Shown: in pieces, positions 11,801 through 21,853 of the stretch
Numbering within the stretch: position 1 is the first letter of the stretch
How the letters are laid out: every line of letters starts with the position of its first letter
Source of the DNA: Leishmania mexicana MHOM/GT/2001/U1103
Lineage: Eukaryota; Euglenozoa; Kinetoplastea; Trypanosomatida; Trypanosomatidae
Length of the DNA: 64,000 nt
NCBI RefSeq assembly: GCF_000234665.1
Contig: NC_018324.1
Span: 1,327,539 to 1,391,538, forward strand
Reading direction: 5' to 3'
Notes under the pieces: model-generated
Databases searched by the model: none
The model's input: only the letters and a program-made list of their open reading frames with translations
What the model was told of the DNA's origin: nothing
Made by a program: the position numbers and the translations under genes

Positions 11801-11885
11801 GAGAGACACGCGGGAACGCAATCGTGGGGGCCACTGCAGACACGCAGCTTACCACACCACGCACAGGCATCAATCGGCGCATCAT
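8847..11885 (-). CDS. OGDH: 2-oxoglutarate dehydrogenase E1 component
   Basis: This 1012-residue thiamine-diphosphate enzyme is the full length of the OdhA/SucA family. It decarboxylates 2-oxoglutarate and succinylates the lipoyl group of E2 in the mitochondrial 2-oxoglutarate dehydrogenase complex. A basic, Arg-rich leader (about residues 1-40) fits mitochondrial import. It is followed by the E1o-type N-terminal motif SFLSGTSAMYMDELYQQW. HRGRLNVL lies near residue 316, and the ThDP motif GDAAFAGQG starts near 418 and closes with NNQIGF. GHNENDDPS follows, then the transketolase-like half with WEAQYGDFANGA near 750 and the loop HGYDGKGAEHSSGR. All motifs are intact. Two adjacent ATGs begin the frame; the first is used. 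Trypanosomatids carry more than one OGDH E1 gene, so paralogue identity is open. Confidence 0.97.
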   Translation of the reverse strand: MMRRLMPVRGVVSCVSAVAPTIAFPRVSHAALTTGRRHAAEVVPERQLLFDNDSFLSGTSAMYMDELYQQWKRDPASVDASWAELFSRSDLGNYDHALLDTPICVLPTDSSDETVVKQSLADCGRLIRMIHTFEDRGHLMAQTDPLNYMDTDVTERTPSRRYKEMVRLDLAYFGFSDKDLDRVVRVGFQNQMGGIYDTSSPPMTIRQLHELLMERYCGQIGFELVHLTDGDAKRFVRSQIELKDGSSVLHRPMSREERLRIWDTVASAVFFEDFFKRKYSTQKRFGCDGAETMVAGLRALLEKSSEFGVQTINLGMAHRGRLNVLCHVIGKPFEVILKEFVGVTGQELHPFQIQSDVKYHLGYRGQLKLNSGKVMETEMLYNPSHLEAVNPFVQGYTRAMQVSLGEKGREKVLPIEIHGDAAFAGQGVAFETMCISEVGEQDTGGTVHVVCNNQIGFTTDPKSSRSSAYCTDLGRVYNCPILHVNGDYPEEVVRVFEFAAEYRARFHKSVVIDLVCYRRFGHNENDDPSITQPLMYERVRATPDVFKRYTDALIAQGIVTPQQSTQKAIDEKARYGSYQEAAAQVNYAEYLKKSIPDKWKCMKYSDELGNVTQHPTAITQETVNKVLKTLKTYPEGFQLHPKLKVVLDRRNETIETGEGIEWGTAEALAFGSLLLEGHQVRVTGEDVERGTFAQRHAVIHDQSQERTYVPLAHISDTQGRMIINNSPLSEYGMLGYAAGYSLYDPTSLVIWEAQYGDFANGATIVFDQFLSAGESKWNQQQSCIVTLPHGYDGKGAEHSSGRLERFLQMSSEDVTTPAYSKEERAHRINWEITYPSTPAQYFHLLRRHQKRNFRKALIIFFSKKYLRAPNVSTLEEFTSGEFQPVIPDLSVPASQARRLVMCTGQIYHYLNKYRETKGVKDVALVRVEELSPFPVAEVQQLLAEYEKAELMWAQEEPKNMGSWAHVEPRIDEYTKGERELRYAGRTITAAPSTGYKSKHDKEQEIICEMVFQ

Positions 11886-13374
11886 TTTTTTCTGCTTTTT
11901 AAATTATTTGTCTACCGTTTTGTGCCTGCGAACCCGCGCCCAGACACGTGTGCGAGGTGTGTGTGTGCGTGTGTTCGACTCTCGCTCGCTCGCTCTCCGG
12001 CGGTGTCACGTGCCGGATCTTCGGGGAGAGAGAGAGCGTGTATAGTGCAGGGAGAGGCGGGCCTCTCCTTGTTTTTTTTCTTGTCTGGGAACTCTTCCGT
12101 GCAGGGCCTCGGCTCTCTACGGCGTTCTCCCTTCTCACCCGAAAGACGTCGCCGAGACTGATTCCTACTGAGCCGACTGCCTTTCTGCGTTCTCAAGCAC
12201 GGCCACCTCTGACTCGAAGATGGAAGAGGCCTGGAGTGCACAAACGCGCCACTGGTCAGAGCAGGGAAAGTCCGTGAGAGACGTGCGAGGGTTGGCACGA
12301 TGACGCGACGGAGAGATCGAGAGAGCAGCACCCGCAACAGCAAACACGCGTGTGACCAAAATAAAACAGAGAAACGCACGCCTCGCACGAAAAGGAGACG
12401 GAGGCGGAGCGAAAAGAAGAGGGACACGCAACGGTGTTTGTCAACGTGTCACTCACTACGGAAATTATGGAGAGGGGAGGGGGTGGCGGCGGTACGCGAG
12501 CAGCAACCACACCACGAGAAGCAATCACGGGAGGAGGGGAGTGACTGACTCTCGGACTCACCCCAGGGCACGTTTCGAGGGGAGCAGGAAAATGAAGTTA
12601 AAAGAGAGAACAGGACAAGAAAGGAAGAAGCTGGGTACGCGAGTGTGTGTATGGCGTGCGTGAAGCGTATGTCAGCCGTAAGTTCCTCCTCAGCAGAGAA
12701 GAGAGGGCAAACGTAGGAGAGGGATAACGATACAGGGAAGATACGGATACTGCGACTGCCATCGCTGCATGCTGCGCGAGACCGACACGAGCCTCACCAC
12801 CTCACACCCACTGGCAGACATACAGTGAAAGAAAGGAGCATCGAAGTGCGAGGAACGGCTCTCTTCCCACTGCCCACTCTACCCCAAAGGTGAAGCGCGT
12901 ATCCCGTGCTGTTTCGATGGTGTGAGAGAGGAGGGTGAGGGCAGCGAGCTCGGAAAGAAAACGAGAAAGGGGGAGGGGGCACGACGGCATTCGCATCAGG
13001 CAGCAGAATCACAACGCCGCCTTCTCTCCTCCATTCCTTTTCCGAGCGTCCTGGTTATTTTTCGCCATCTTGCATTGTGCTGTGGCGCCACACACACGCG
13101 CACAGACGTACTGCTGTCAACGGCGCAACTGTTGGCATCTGCCTGCACGCAAACACCCCACTGGTGTCCCTCTCTCTTCCCCTCCTACTTCCCTTTTGCT
13201 GCGTCCCTTTGGGCGATTAGTTCATCGATCTTACGCCACACTTTACAGGTGACACACGCGCACGCAAACACACCGAAAAGCCAACGAGGGCCGAAGGAGA
13301 AAGGAACACACCTCCTTGCTGGTCCCTGTCTCCTCATCTAGCGTGTTCCACCAACGCGGCGTTCCTGTGGCGCT
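11886..13374. other. intergenic region
   Basis: No supported gene. It contains a T-run near 12070-12079 and GT/AG-rich simple sequence. It includes the OGDH leader region and the 3' UTR of the SMAP-domain gene. Confidence 0.6.
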
Positions 13375-14004
13375 TCATGCCCCGAGCCCCTTCTTCCCCT
13401 TGTGACTAATAGCAGACTCAAACTGCGACTCTAGGTTCGCGTTCATACGCTTCAACTCGACGTTGCTCGCGGCAAAAGTATTGTGGCGCGAATGCCCGCC
13501 AGCGCTGCCCTTCTCCTGTGCCGTCAGCTTTGCCCCGCCCATGAGGCGCGCAAACTTCATTCGCTTCTGCTCGTTCTGGTCGAAGGCGTTGGAAGAAGCG
13601 TATTGCCCCAGTTCGATCGACTTGGAGGTCCCCGATCGGTCTGCTGTAGCGGTGCCGTGAGACGAGGAGGAGAATGTTGGAGCTTCCGTAGACTCCTCTG
13701 TCCGGCGACGCTTCTTGTCTGAGGCGCCTTCGTCTCCGGCGGCGGAGCGTGCGCTGTGAGACTTGAGGGCCTTGCGGCATGCCTTCAGCTGTGCGTGCAG
13801 CTCGTGCTGACTGGCGTCGTTGTCGGCGCCGCGCTTTTGCAGCTCCTGCTCCAGGAGCCGAATCGCTACAAGGGAGATCGTCGTCAGAGCCTCCTCGCGT
13901 GGTATGTGCTGCAGTGCTTTCTCTGTGTCGCCGCCGCGGCACCCCTCGAGATGCTCCGTGGCGGCCTCGCGTACCTCACGAAGGCAGTCCTTGAAGGAAG
14001 TCAT
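13375..14004 (-). CDS. SMAP (small acidic protein-like) domain protein
   Basis: This 209-residue, mostly polar protein has a carboxyl end that matches the SMAP/KNOP1-type domain: KRMKFARLMGGAK (about residues 145-157) and then ELKRMNANLESQFESAISHKGKKGLGA at the very end. The family pattern is a KFxRLMGxxK box followed by a helix with LExQ and a GLG-type ending. The middle carries a basic KKRRR segment (about residue 98) that could be a nuclear signal, and a Ser/Thr-rich linker. The amino-terminal 80 residues are predicted helical. Function of the family is poorly defined; a nuclear or nucleolar role is inferred. Neighbours give no hint. Confidence 0.65.
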   Translation of the reverse strand: MTSFKDCLREVREAATEHLEGCRGGDTEKALQHIPREEALTTISLVAIRLLEQELQKRGADNDASQHELHAQLKACRKALKSHSARSAAGDEGASDKKRRRTEESTEAPTFSSSSHGTATADRSGTSKSIELGQYASSNAFDQNEQKRMKFARLMGGAKLTAQEKGSAGGHSRHNTFAASNVELKRMNANLESQFESAISHKGKKGLGA

Positions 14005-14907
14005 GGTGCTTGATGTTGCGCACGCAAAGAAAAGTAAAGATCAAGAGTAGGCAAGAGCACCAGCGCTGCTCTACTCTTTTTTTTTCGTGTCAGCGCTCCG
14101 ACGCAAAGACGCGCAGCGACCCTTCTCGCACGCGAGCGCAGTGGCACACGTGTCCTTCCTTTAGAGTGGCGGGTGTGAGCCTGCGAGAGAAGCGCGAGTG
14201 ACGGTGAACGCATCGTACATCAGCAACGGAGGCAGGGAAGAGGAAGGAAGGGAAGCAACATGGAGTACATGCGCGAGTGAGTCGTGCAGAGAAGGAGACG
14301 AGAGGAGGGGGGAGTCACACTACACAACACACGTACACACGAGAAGCCACACCGAGGGTGACGATCGACGCGCCACTGGATACGGAGGTGACTACAACAC
14401 CTTCTCCCCCTCATTCCACCGCGTCGCTGGTGTTCACTTTCGTTTCGCTTTTTATTCTAGTGTACCACGAACACTTTTCAACGTGCGCCACAGAGCAGTG
14501 GGAAGGCGCCTTCGCAGTCAGCGCCAGCCTCATTTCACCGTCAGAGAGGAGAGGTGCACAGGGAAGAGAGGGACAGTGCGGTAGGGCAGTGTGTGGGAGA
14601 GCTGGAGAGTTGGAGACGGAGAGATGGAAGGAGGGGGCGGGTGAGGAAGCACCAGAGAATCGCAGCGCGTTCGAGATGCGGAGGATAAAGAAGCGCGTAG
14701 GGCAACCGGAAAAGCGAAGGCAAAACCGCGGCGGCGTGCTCGGTCACACCGAAGCACGCGCCTGTCACCCGGCGTGCTGGGGAACGGAAAAGGGAATGAA
14801 AGGGATAAGGGCAACACGACAGCATGAACCGTGAGTAAGGACCAGAAGGTGGCGAGAGCAGTCGCGTCCCATATTCCTTGCCCGGTGTGGCGGATTATAA
14901 CGCATTC
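14005..14907. other. intergenic region
   Basis: No supported gene. It has a T-run near 14076-14086, and long purine-rich stretches (about 14228-14320 and 14555-14660) that are pyrimidine-rich on the coding strand. Confidence 0.6.
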
Positions 14908-15927
14908 TTAAGAGATGGGCAGCTCACGCTCTTCCTTGCAAGGGAAGATGGGGCGCAGCCCATCCGTACACAGCGTCGCCGGACTCGACGTTCCAGAGCC
15001 CAACGACGTCATCATCCGTTTCCCTTCGCTGTGACTGCTGGAAGCCGCTGCCGCGCCCAGCAGTAGTCGTCCCGTGCTCCACGACTGCTGGACGACGCGG
15101 TCGCGCAGCTCTGAGTCCTCCAGCTGCTTGTACGCTTCGCGCCGCTGGCACATGGCGCGGTAGAGCGCGCGCTGATCCTCGTAGCGCATGCGTGGCTCAC
15201 AGCTCGGGGCCGGCCCTTTCCGTGGCGCGACCTTGACAATGACTTTGCTCTTTTCGTTCCGACCACAGTACTTGGCCAGCGTCGCCTCCATCGGTTTGCC
15301 GCAGAACCACAGCGCTGCTTCATCCTCCTCGACTCGCTCGTTCGCCTTCCACTCGGGATCGAGAAGGGCACGGCAGTGGTACACGACCAAGCGCGTGTCT
15401 TCGTCCAGGTCAGGGTCCTCATGCTTTGTGTACAGCTGCTGCACCGCCGCCTCAGGACCGTCCGCGTGGGTGCAAAGCGAAGAGTACAGGGTAGCGGTGA
15501 GCGCGCGCAGCTCGCGCTCGGCGTTGTCGAACTCGTCTGCCAACACCGGATCCTTGGCGTCCTTGAGTCGCGCGTAGAGGCCATCGATAAGGGCTTGATA
15601 GCGTCCTAACACCTCCTCTGGCTCTTGGTTCTCCCTTGGCTCTGTGCTAGCCGTGCCATCGCAACGGTGCTGGTGCTGCGGCCACAGCGTGGCTAGCTCC
15701 TGGGCCGACATGAGCATCAGGCGCACATGATGACGCTTGTTGAGGATGTGTGCAATGCCCGGCACAATTGTGCCTGTAGAAGGCAAAGACGCGCACGCAT
15801 GAGGTGGGGAGTTGACGTCCGCGGCGCCACGCGGCGTCTCCTCGGATGAGGAGAGTGCGTCTGTCAGCGCACGCTCCACTGTGAACTCGTCCGGGTAGTT
15901 AGTCCCCTTCACGACCACGAACACCAT
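14908..15927 (-). CDS. CFAP298: CFAP298 (C21orf59/Kurly) ciliary protein
   Basis: This is a protein of 339 residues from the ATG at 15925-15927. I prefer this start because MVFVVVKG matches the family's opening beta strand; an upstream in-frame ATG at 15966 would add 13 residues. The carboxyl half carries the CFAP298 signature: ALWFCGKPM, then KYCGRNEKSKVIVKV, then APSCEPRM and a Glu/Arg-rich helix (YRAMCQRREAYKQLED). In animals and algae CFAP298 is needed for assembly or function of motile cilia, including outer dynein arms and planar polarity. The same role for the flagellum is inferred. Relative to the human protein it has extra polar sequence in the middle and about 45 extra residues at the end. 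Confidence 0.88.
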   Translation of the reverse strand: MVFVVVKGTNYPDEFTVERALTDALSSSEETPRGAADVNSPPHACASLPSTGTIVPGIAHILNKRHHVRLMLMSAQELATLWPQHQHRCDGTASTEPRENQEPEEVLGRYQALIDGLYARLKDAKDPVLADEFDNAERELRALTATLYSSLCTHADGPEAAVQQLYTKHEDPDLDEDTRLVVYHCRALLDPEWKANERVEEDEAALWFCGKPMEATLAKYCGRNEKSKVIVKVAPRKGPAPSCEPRMRYEDQRALYRAMCQRREAYKQLEDSELRDRVVQQSWSTGRLLLGAAAASSSHSEGKRMMTSLGSGTSSPATLCTDGLRPIFPCKEERELPIS

Positions 15928-16695
15928 GGTTTCAAAGATTAGTGCAGGAACAATACTGCTTGCCAAACAGGGGCAAGCTGAAAGAGAGGCGGCCCCCTTC
16001 TCTGTGCGTCAGAGGAAAAGTGTCAACGGAAGAGGTGGGTGGCCGACGAAGAGGCCCTTGAGACTCTCCGCAGGCGCTCGACGGACGTTTGAAGTGCGCG
16101 TGCGCGTGTATTCTTTTTCGTCGTTTGTTTCCTAGAAAAGATGCCAGCAAGCGAGGTGGCCGAGGCCGTCGGGTGAGGAGGAGATGGCAGAAGTGAGTGC
16201 GGCGGCGTGATGGCGAGAGGGCAGGGCATCGCTGCATGTGCAATGACCAAGAGAACCAGATTGATCACTCTTCAGGTTCCCGTGCTTGTCTCGTCAGTTT
16301 TCATGTGGCTGTGTGCCCTTACGACGCAAGACAGGAACTCGGCTAGCGAGCTGGTGGCGCACATGCGAGAATTGTTCGTGCGCATGTCGCAGCCATACCC
16401 GATGGCGGAGCACGCGCGTCAGTCCAATCGCAGCACCGTCTGTGGGCGTGCCTCGAAGGGGCACCGAAGTCGAGCGCGCGTTCCTGTGCCCTCTGACGCA
16501 CCCAGACCTCGCGCTTCTCTGTATCATCTCCTTTCACCTTTTTCGAAGTGTGTCTTCGATGACGGCCCACAGACATGCACACACATACAGCACGAGCTAA
16601 AGTTCGTCCCTCCGCTTGGCCTCCCTCGTGTTCAGGGAATCGGCTACGAAGACTGCGCGAAGTCACGCCAGCGAAACGGAAGGGAGGCAGCGAGG
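15928..16695. other. intergenic region
   Basis: No supported gene. Between CFAP298 and the 820-residue protein, the sequence is mixed, with no notable repeat. Confidence 0.6.
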
Positions 16696-19158
16696 CTAGG
16701 TGTGTACCGTTGCGCTCGCGTCGCGTAAGAGACGCTGACCCAGTGCTGTGTCTCGCAGAAGCAGCTGGCGGTCGCGTGCCAACGCGGCACTCTGACGCAC
16801 CATATTGAGGGCCACCTTCTGCGCTTGGAGCCATCGAAGGGCGGTCTGGCGACTTGCCTGCACCGCCTCGCAGATCACAGAGTCAGCCTCGGTGCCTCTT
16901 GCGGTGGCTGCGGTGTTCGTCGACTCCACGCGCAGCAGTGCCAGCGCCGCCAGCAGGTGGCTGAGACGTGGCACGCTCACAAAGTGCTCTGCCGAGGTGC
17001 AGCGCTCCGGGGAAACCTCCTGCACGTACTCCCTCAGCAGACGCAGGGCATGCTGAATAGCATCGGCGGTACGAAACGGAGCTCGATCCATCACTGCCAA
17101 GCTCACCAGCTCCGCATAAATTTCCTTAGTGATCACCATCGGCAGCACTCCCGGCATTTCCAGCAGCGCCGCTATACGCTCCATGTGGTCAAAGCCTCGG
17201 TAAAGGACAACGAGGCGGAGCGAGAGCAGCGCCTCTTCGGCGCAGGCGGCGATGAAGGGGCCGAGACCTACTCGCGTTCGCGCGACGCAGCGCGCCGCTG
17301 CCGTTTCTAGTCGTTCCAGCGGCAGGGAATGAGGGCTCCAGCCGATGCTGTCACATAACTCCCGCCAGCGCGCCACCGCCACCTCGGCGGACGACGTGGA
17401 CGAGGATGTGAAGCATTGCGCAAAGATAGCCTGGGCCGTATACGTGACCCAGCTGTGCGCAAGGTGCGCGCGCTCGTAGGCAATCGTGGAGTTGGTATAC
17501 TGAGCAAGCTTCGACAAGGCGGGCTGGAAGCCATACAAGTGGACGAGTGCCGTCGCCCAGTTATCGACGGCGTCAGCCCCGACTTCGGCGGTCTGCCATC
17601 GTCGCAGCGTTGCCACACAGATGCGGTAAAAGAGAGAGTGAAAGAGCGCGGAGCACTGCTGGGCGGTGGCGTCTGCGCGGCTCACGGTGGCGCCACGCTG
17701 CTGCTGCGCTTCACTTTCAAGCTGCACCTCCAGGAGGCGGATCGCCGTCGCCAGCACCGTGATCGAGGTTGGCGGGGCAGCGACAGAGGTCGAGAGAGGC
17801 GCAGGCAAAACAAGCGGCATCGTCGCATCGGCAGGGCCCAGCAAGTGAAGCAGGAGGGATATCATAACCCGCAGTGCAGCCAAGCGGTCGGAACCGCGGA
17901 GGCGGGCAAGATGCTGCCACAGAGGCAGGAAGCCGTGAGTGGCTTCTGTGTGACGGGCGAGGAGCGTCCAGAGATCGCCCAGAGCATCGCTTGTCGTCCG
18001 CCGTGCTGGGGATGATGCGGAAGCACCTGGAGGAGACGCGGTCGCAAACATTCCTGAGGAGGATGTCACAGCAACTTCCACGGCGCCGTCGCCTGCACTC
18101 ACGGAAGCGGAGGCGAACACCGGAGAAGTAGGCATATGCAGCTGCGCGAGGGCGACAGCGCTCTGCCTCGTGCGTGTCGAGCGAGTTGCCGACGACACGC
18201 TCGTGGCAGAGCTGGCGCGCGGACGCTTGAGACGAGAGGCCTTGCTGTCAGAACGAAGAGCTGCACCACCCTGAACAATCCTCAGCTGTCGTGGCTCGGG
18301 CGTTGCGTTGGGTACCGTCACGGTTACTTCCTGCTGCACCTCCACCACGTCCTCCTGAGTGGTCTGGGTCTCCGTCGCGTTCGACTTATCACCATCATCG
18401 GCGTGCTTGGCAGACTTGCCGATGCGACACTTCTTTGCTGGCCGAGCCGCAGAGGATGATGACGGCACTGCGACATCCTCCGACTTGGAAGGCGGACTCG
18501 GTGATACGGAGGCCAAGGTGCTGCACTTGAAGGATGCCGCCGCCGCTGCGGCGGCGGCCTGCAGCGACGTGCGCATCTCGACTGCCTCTAGTCGCTGCTC
18601 CTCCAGCTGCGCCTGCGCAGTTCGAGCCAGGGCCCGCTGCTCTTCCAACTCTCGAAACAGCTGCATGTATACCAGCTCATACGCCGCCTCGCGCTCACAG
18701 GTGGTCGTGACAAACAGCTCGAATTGCTGCTTGAGCTGCTCCATCTGCGATGCCTTCATCTCCGCCGCCTTCTGGTACTTCTCCACCTCTCCACGTAGCT
18801 CCTTTTTGACTCGCTGAACCGCCTCCTCAATGCGCGCGGTAGACACCGCTTGCTCCTGATGCTGCTTTGGGGTCGAGGCCCCTGCAGCCCGTGTGGAGCG
18901 CTGCGAAAGCGCGCCGCCGGGCTTGTCCAGCGGCTTCGCCGCTGGCGAAGCTCCGACGGGTACAGCAGCTGTGTCGACAGCCCTGCGCAGTGAGGATTGC
19001 TCGCTGACGGCATTCGATGCCGTTGCTGAGGGGGTGGCGGTTAAACTAATCCGCGCACGAAGCCTTGCGTTCTCTTGACGCAGCTCGCGGTTCTCCTGTG
19101 TAAGCCGAGTCACCTCCAGCTCCAGCGGATTGCCGGCCTCTAGAAACGGGTCTGTCAT
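16696..19158 (-). CDS. 820-residue coiled-coil protein of unknown function
   Basis: I do not recognise the family. A Leu-heptad coiled coil starts near the amino terminus (LELEVTRLTQENRELRQENA, about residues 12-31). A second, longer coil spans about residues 105-205, rich in Glu, Gln and Arg. A low-complexity Ser/Ala/Thr region with basic patches (about 215-400; AKKCRIGKSAKH is a possible nuclear signal) follows. The last 420 residues are Leu/Ala-rich and look all-helical, ending with more heptad-like sequence. There is no signal peptide or membrane segment. Coding bias and the single long frame make it a real gene. A cytoskeletal or nuclear scaffold role is only a guess. Confidence 0.8.
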   Translation of the reverse strand: MTDPFLEAGNPLELEVTRLTQENRELRQENARLRARISLTATPSATASNAVSEQSSLRRAVDTAAVPVGASPAAKPLDKPGGALSQRSTRAAGASTPKQHQEQAVSTARIEEAVQRVKKELRGEVEKYQKAAEMKASQMEQLKQQFELFVTTTCEREAAYELVYMQLFRELEEQRALARTAQAQLEEQRLEAVEMRTSLQAAAAAAAASFKCSTLASVSPSPPSKSEDVAVPSSSSAARPAKKCRIGKSAKHADDGDKSNATETQTTQEDVVEVQQEVTVTVPNATPEPRQLRIVQGGAALRSDSKASRLKRPRASSATSVSSATRSTRTRQSAVALAQLHMPTSPVFASASVSAGDGAVEVAVTSSSGMFATASPPGASASSPARRTTSDALGDLWTLLARHTEATHGFLPLWQHLARLRGSDRLAALRVMISLLLHLLGPADATMPLVLPAPLSTSVAAPPTSITVLATAIRLLEVQLESEAQQQRGATVSRADATAQQCSALFHSLFYRICVATLRRWQTAEVGADAVDNWATALVHLYGFQPALSKLAQYTNSTIAYERAHLAHSWVTYTAQAIFAQCFTSSSTSSAEVAVARWRELCDSIGWSPHSLPLERLETAAARCVARTRVGLGPFIAACAEEALLSLRLVVLYRGFDHMERIAALLEMPGVLPMVITKEIYAELVSLAVMDRAPFRTADAIQHALRLLREYVQEVSPERCTSAEHFVSVPRLSHLLAALALLRVESTNTAATARGTEADSVICEAVQASRQTALRWLQAQKVALNMVRQSAALARDRQLLLRDTALGQRLLRDASATVHT

Positions 19159-20188
19159 GGTCGAGTCGAACGATCCCTTTCACAATCACCACCTGAAGCA
19201 AACGCCTCCTGTGGCGCCGTGGGTACTTATTTATAGGGATGTATCGAAATGTGCTGAGGTTGTGCCTTCTGGATGAGACTTCGACGTCTCCCACCTCAAC
19301 CTTCGGAGATTCGAGCAGCTCGTGGGTTAAGAGATCCCAATAAAAATGGGGAGTAAGTAGAGCTGCATGGTGAGTTGCCAACACATGTGCACACGCACAC
19401 ACACACAAAAAAGGGGGCGAAAAAGCAGGCGGGCGCTTGCACAGTCGCACGTCCGCCTCTCCTAGAACGTGTCCTGCTGTGCGAATCCCAGCTTCCACAA
19501 CACCCCTCTGCCCTCAAAGCTCTTTTCTTTTCTTCGTGTGCACGTGTATATGTGTGTCTTCCTGTCGATTCCAGAGACAGACGGGGGAACGATTGATGAG
19601 GGAGCGGGCGACGCGGTGGATGAGCGACAGACACACATGCGCCTACAAGCACACCGAATGTGAGAGAGAGCCAAGCGGAGAGACGGTGCGCACCGCAAGG
19701 GCAGCGGCAAATGAAGCACCACACCGCTTTAGGGGACCCAGTCCTTGTACGTGTATGTTTGGTGGCTTGAGGGTCCAGCTTGGTGGCTTCACAGGGTTCA
19801 CGAAAAGGGCTGCGGCGGACGTGTGGACCACAGCGCGCGGCGAAGGAGGACCGGGATGGGACGGCCCTTACTCACGCGCATATCGCGGCCCACGTGATGA
19901 TTGGGGGGTTGTATTCTGTGGACTCATTCTCCTTCTATTCCTTGTGGCCAATTAAAAATGGCGGCGCGTGCAGCAGGACAAACGCCAGAGTACGCAACCC
20001 ACACAAAGAGGCTCGAAGAGACCCTCACGGCAACCACCGCAAAAGGAAAAGCGGACGCGTCTGCGACGCATCGCGCCGTGCGCTTACTCGCCTTCATCAT
20101 GACACTGTCCTCTGTTTACTTCAGTGACACAGCGTCATGAGTGCGCTTTCTGTCTCTGGGACACGTCCCGCATGACCGGCAGTGTTGT
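19159..20188. other. intergenic region
   Basis: No supported gene. It contains a short CA tract (about 19390-19409). The stretch 19250-19340 is mixed sequence without a usable frame. Confidence 0.6.
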
Positions 20189-20689
20189 CTATGTCTTCGC
20201 CACTGGCGGCGGTGGCAGTGGCTTCGGCACTGGCGACTCTGGATTTCTAGTCGACGCGGTGGCGAGTGCCTTCTCCAGCACTGCAAGCCGAAGCGAGTGC
20301 CGCTTCACGAGGTGTGCCATGTCGCTGCCGTACTCGTTCCAAAGTGCGGACAACTCCGCGTTCTCGCCGGCGATGGCGCACCGCTTACCGGACCGCAGCA
20401 GGGAGCTCCTGCTACGGAGCTCCTCGGTCTGAAACTCAGCCTTCCTCACCTCGCTCTCGAGGGAAATGATGTAGGCCTCAAGGTCGTCTAAAATGGCTTC
20501 CTCCTCGCGAAGGACAAAGTCACGGGCAATGAGGGCGTCGGTGGCCCGCGTCAGTTTCTGAATGCGCTTGCTCGCCAACAGGACCTCAATGTTGGGATCC
20601 TCGTTCACTGTCACGGTGGCGAGGGCGACATTGAGCGGGCCTGCGCTCGGCTTCGCGGCAGCGGCAGCAGCACCGGTGCTGCTGAGCAT
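20189..20689 (-). CDS. Short coiled-coil protein, function unknown
   Basis: This 166-residue protein begins with an Ala-rich segment. About residues 30-110 form a predicted continuous helix with heptads (LLASKRIQKLTRATDALIA, then EEEAILDDLEAYIISLESEV). A second helical stretch near HLVKRHSLRLAVLEKALA and a Pro-rich tail follow. Composition and length resemble small subunits of helical-bundle complexes (BLOC-, kinetochore- or tubulin-associated), but no family-specific motif is visible. Third-position GC bias and an ATG directly at the start of the frame support a real gene. Confidence 0.72.
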   Translation of the reverse strand: MLSSTGAAAAAAKPSAGPLNVALATVTVNEDPNIEVLLASKRIQKLTRATDALIARDFVLREEEAILDDLEAYIISLESEVRKAEFQTEELRSRSSLLRSGKRCAIAGENAELSALWNEYGSDMAHLVKRHSLRLAVLEKALATASTRNPESPVPKPLPPPPVAKT

Positions 20690-21853
20690 GTTGGGCCGCG
20701 ATTACAACGGAAGGGATAGAAAACGTGGGAGAGGCGATACGAACAGCCTCAAACTGATTAAAGAGAGATGGATTGGAGGGGCTGGGGGCAGAGCAACGGC
20801 TGATCAGCGGACCTCGCAGCCGCAGCACTCGAGGTTCCGCGACAACTACAGTTGTGTGCGTGGAAAGGCAGAGAAACGGGTGGGGGAAGGAGGAGACAGA
20901 GGAAAGGAAAAGACGAAGAGCACCCTATCTTTGGTTGCACATGTGCAGGTCTCTTGCGAGTGGCAAGCGCAAGAGGGCAAGACGAAGCTTGTCCTTGAGA
21001 TACGCATAGAAACGCTGAAGAGCGTTGTCAGCGGCAGATGGGATCCCCAACCCCCGCGCCGCCCCACCCTCACACCTCTCCCAGGCTTTCTCAGGCGCTG
21101 ATTCTTGGGGAGCGTAGGGGTACCACGAAGTTCACGCACGCCTTGCTCGCAAACACGGCTTCACGTGGTCCTTCAAAACAAAATGAAAAAGCGGGCGCGT
21201 TTTCACGGAGACGGGGACGTTTGAACGCCGCATAAGACGGTGACCAAGGGGGTGTACTGTGACCTACACACACACATATGCACACGAGCCCCTGCTCGCA
21301 GGAGCCCTCCGGTGCCTCGCACTCCTTCATCTTGAGCTTTGCAGGAGGCCAATATCGTGTCTTCCTTGTTAGCTTCCCGCTTTTTGTGTCTCCTTTTTGT
21401 TCCTTTTGGCTATGTTGTGTCGTTTGGCTAGAGAGACAACATACCCGCATGCTTCGCGTGCGTGCGTGCGTGAGCAGATGGGAGAGGGGGGAGGTGGGGG
21501 GTGCTTGTGTACAGATGACGCAGACACTCACATAATCTGAAGACACACACACAGACACACGCAAGCACGAGCAAGGTAAAAGAAGTGCGGCAAGGGCGGG
21601 TAAACGCTTCACGCAGGCACAGGGAAAGGGAGCAACACTAGCTGAAGTCGACTTCCTTGATGGTCCGCGTCGATGACACAGTGTCGCCACATTGGCTCCC
21701 TTTTTTTTCCTTCGCTCGCAAGAAAGAGCACGCCAACCCGTCTGGTGAAACGGCGAACTGTGGTTCGTGTGCAGTTTCTAGCTAGCAGAGATGAGCATTG
21801 TTCAGCAACGCATATCCGGTGTGTGTGTGTGTGTGTGGGAGGGGGGTTGCCCA
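20690..21853. other. intergenic region
   Basis: No supported gene. It contains a CA tract at about 21263-21277 and a GT tract at 21819-21837, the latter just downstream of the next gene's stop codon. Confidence 0.6.
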
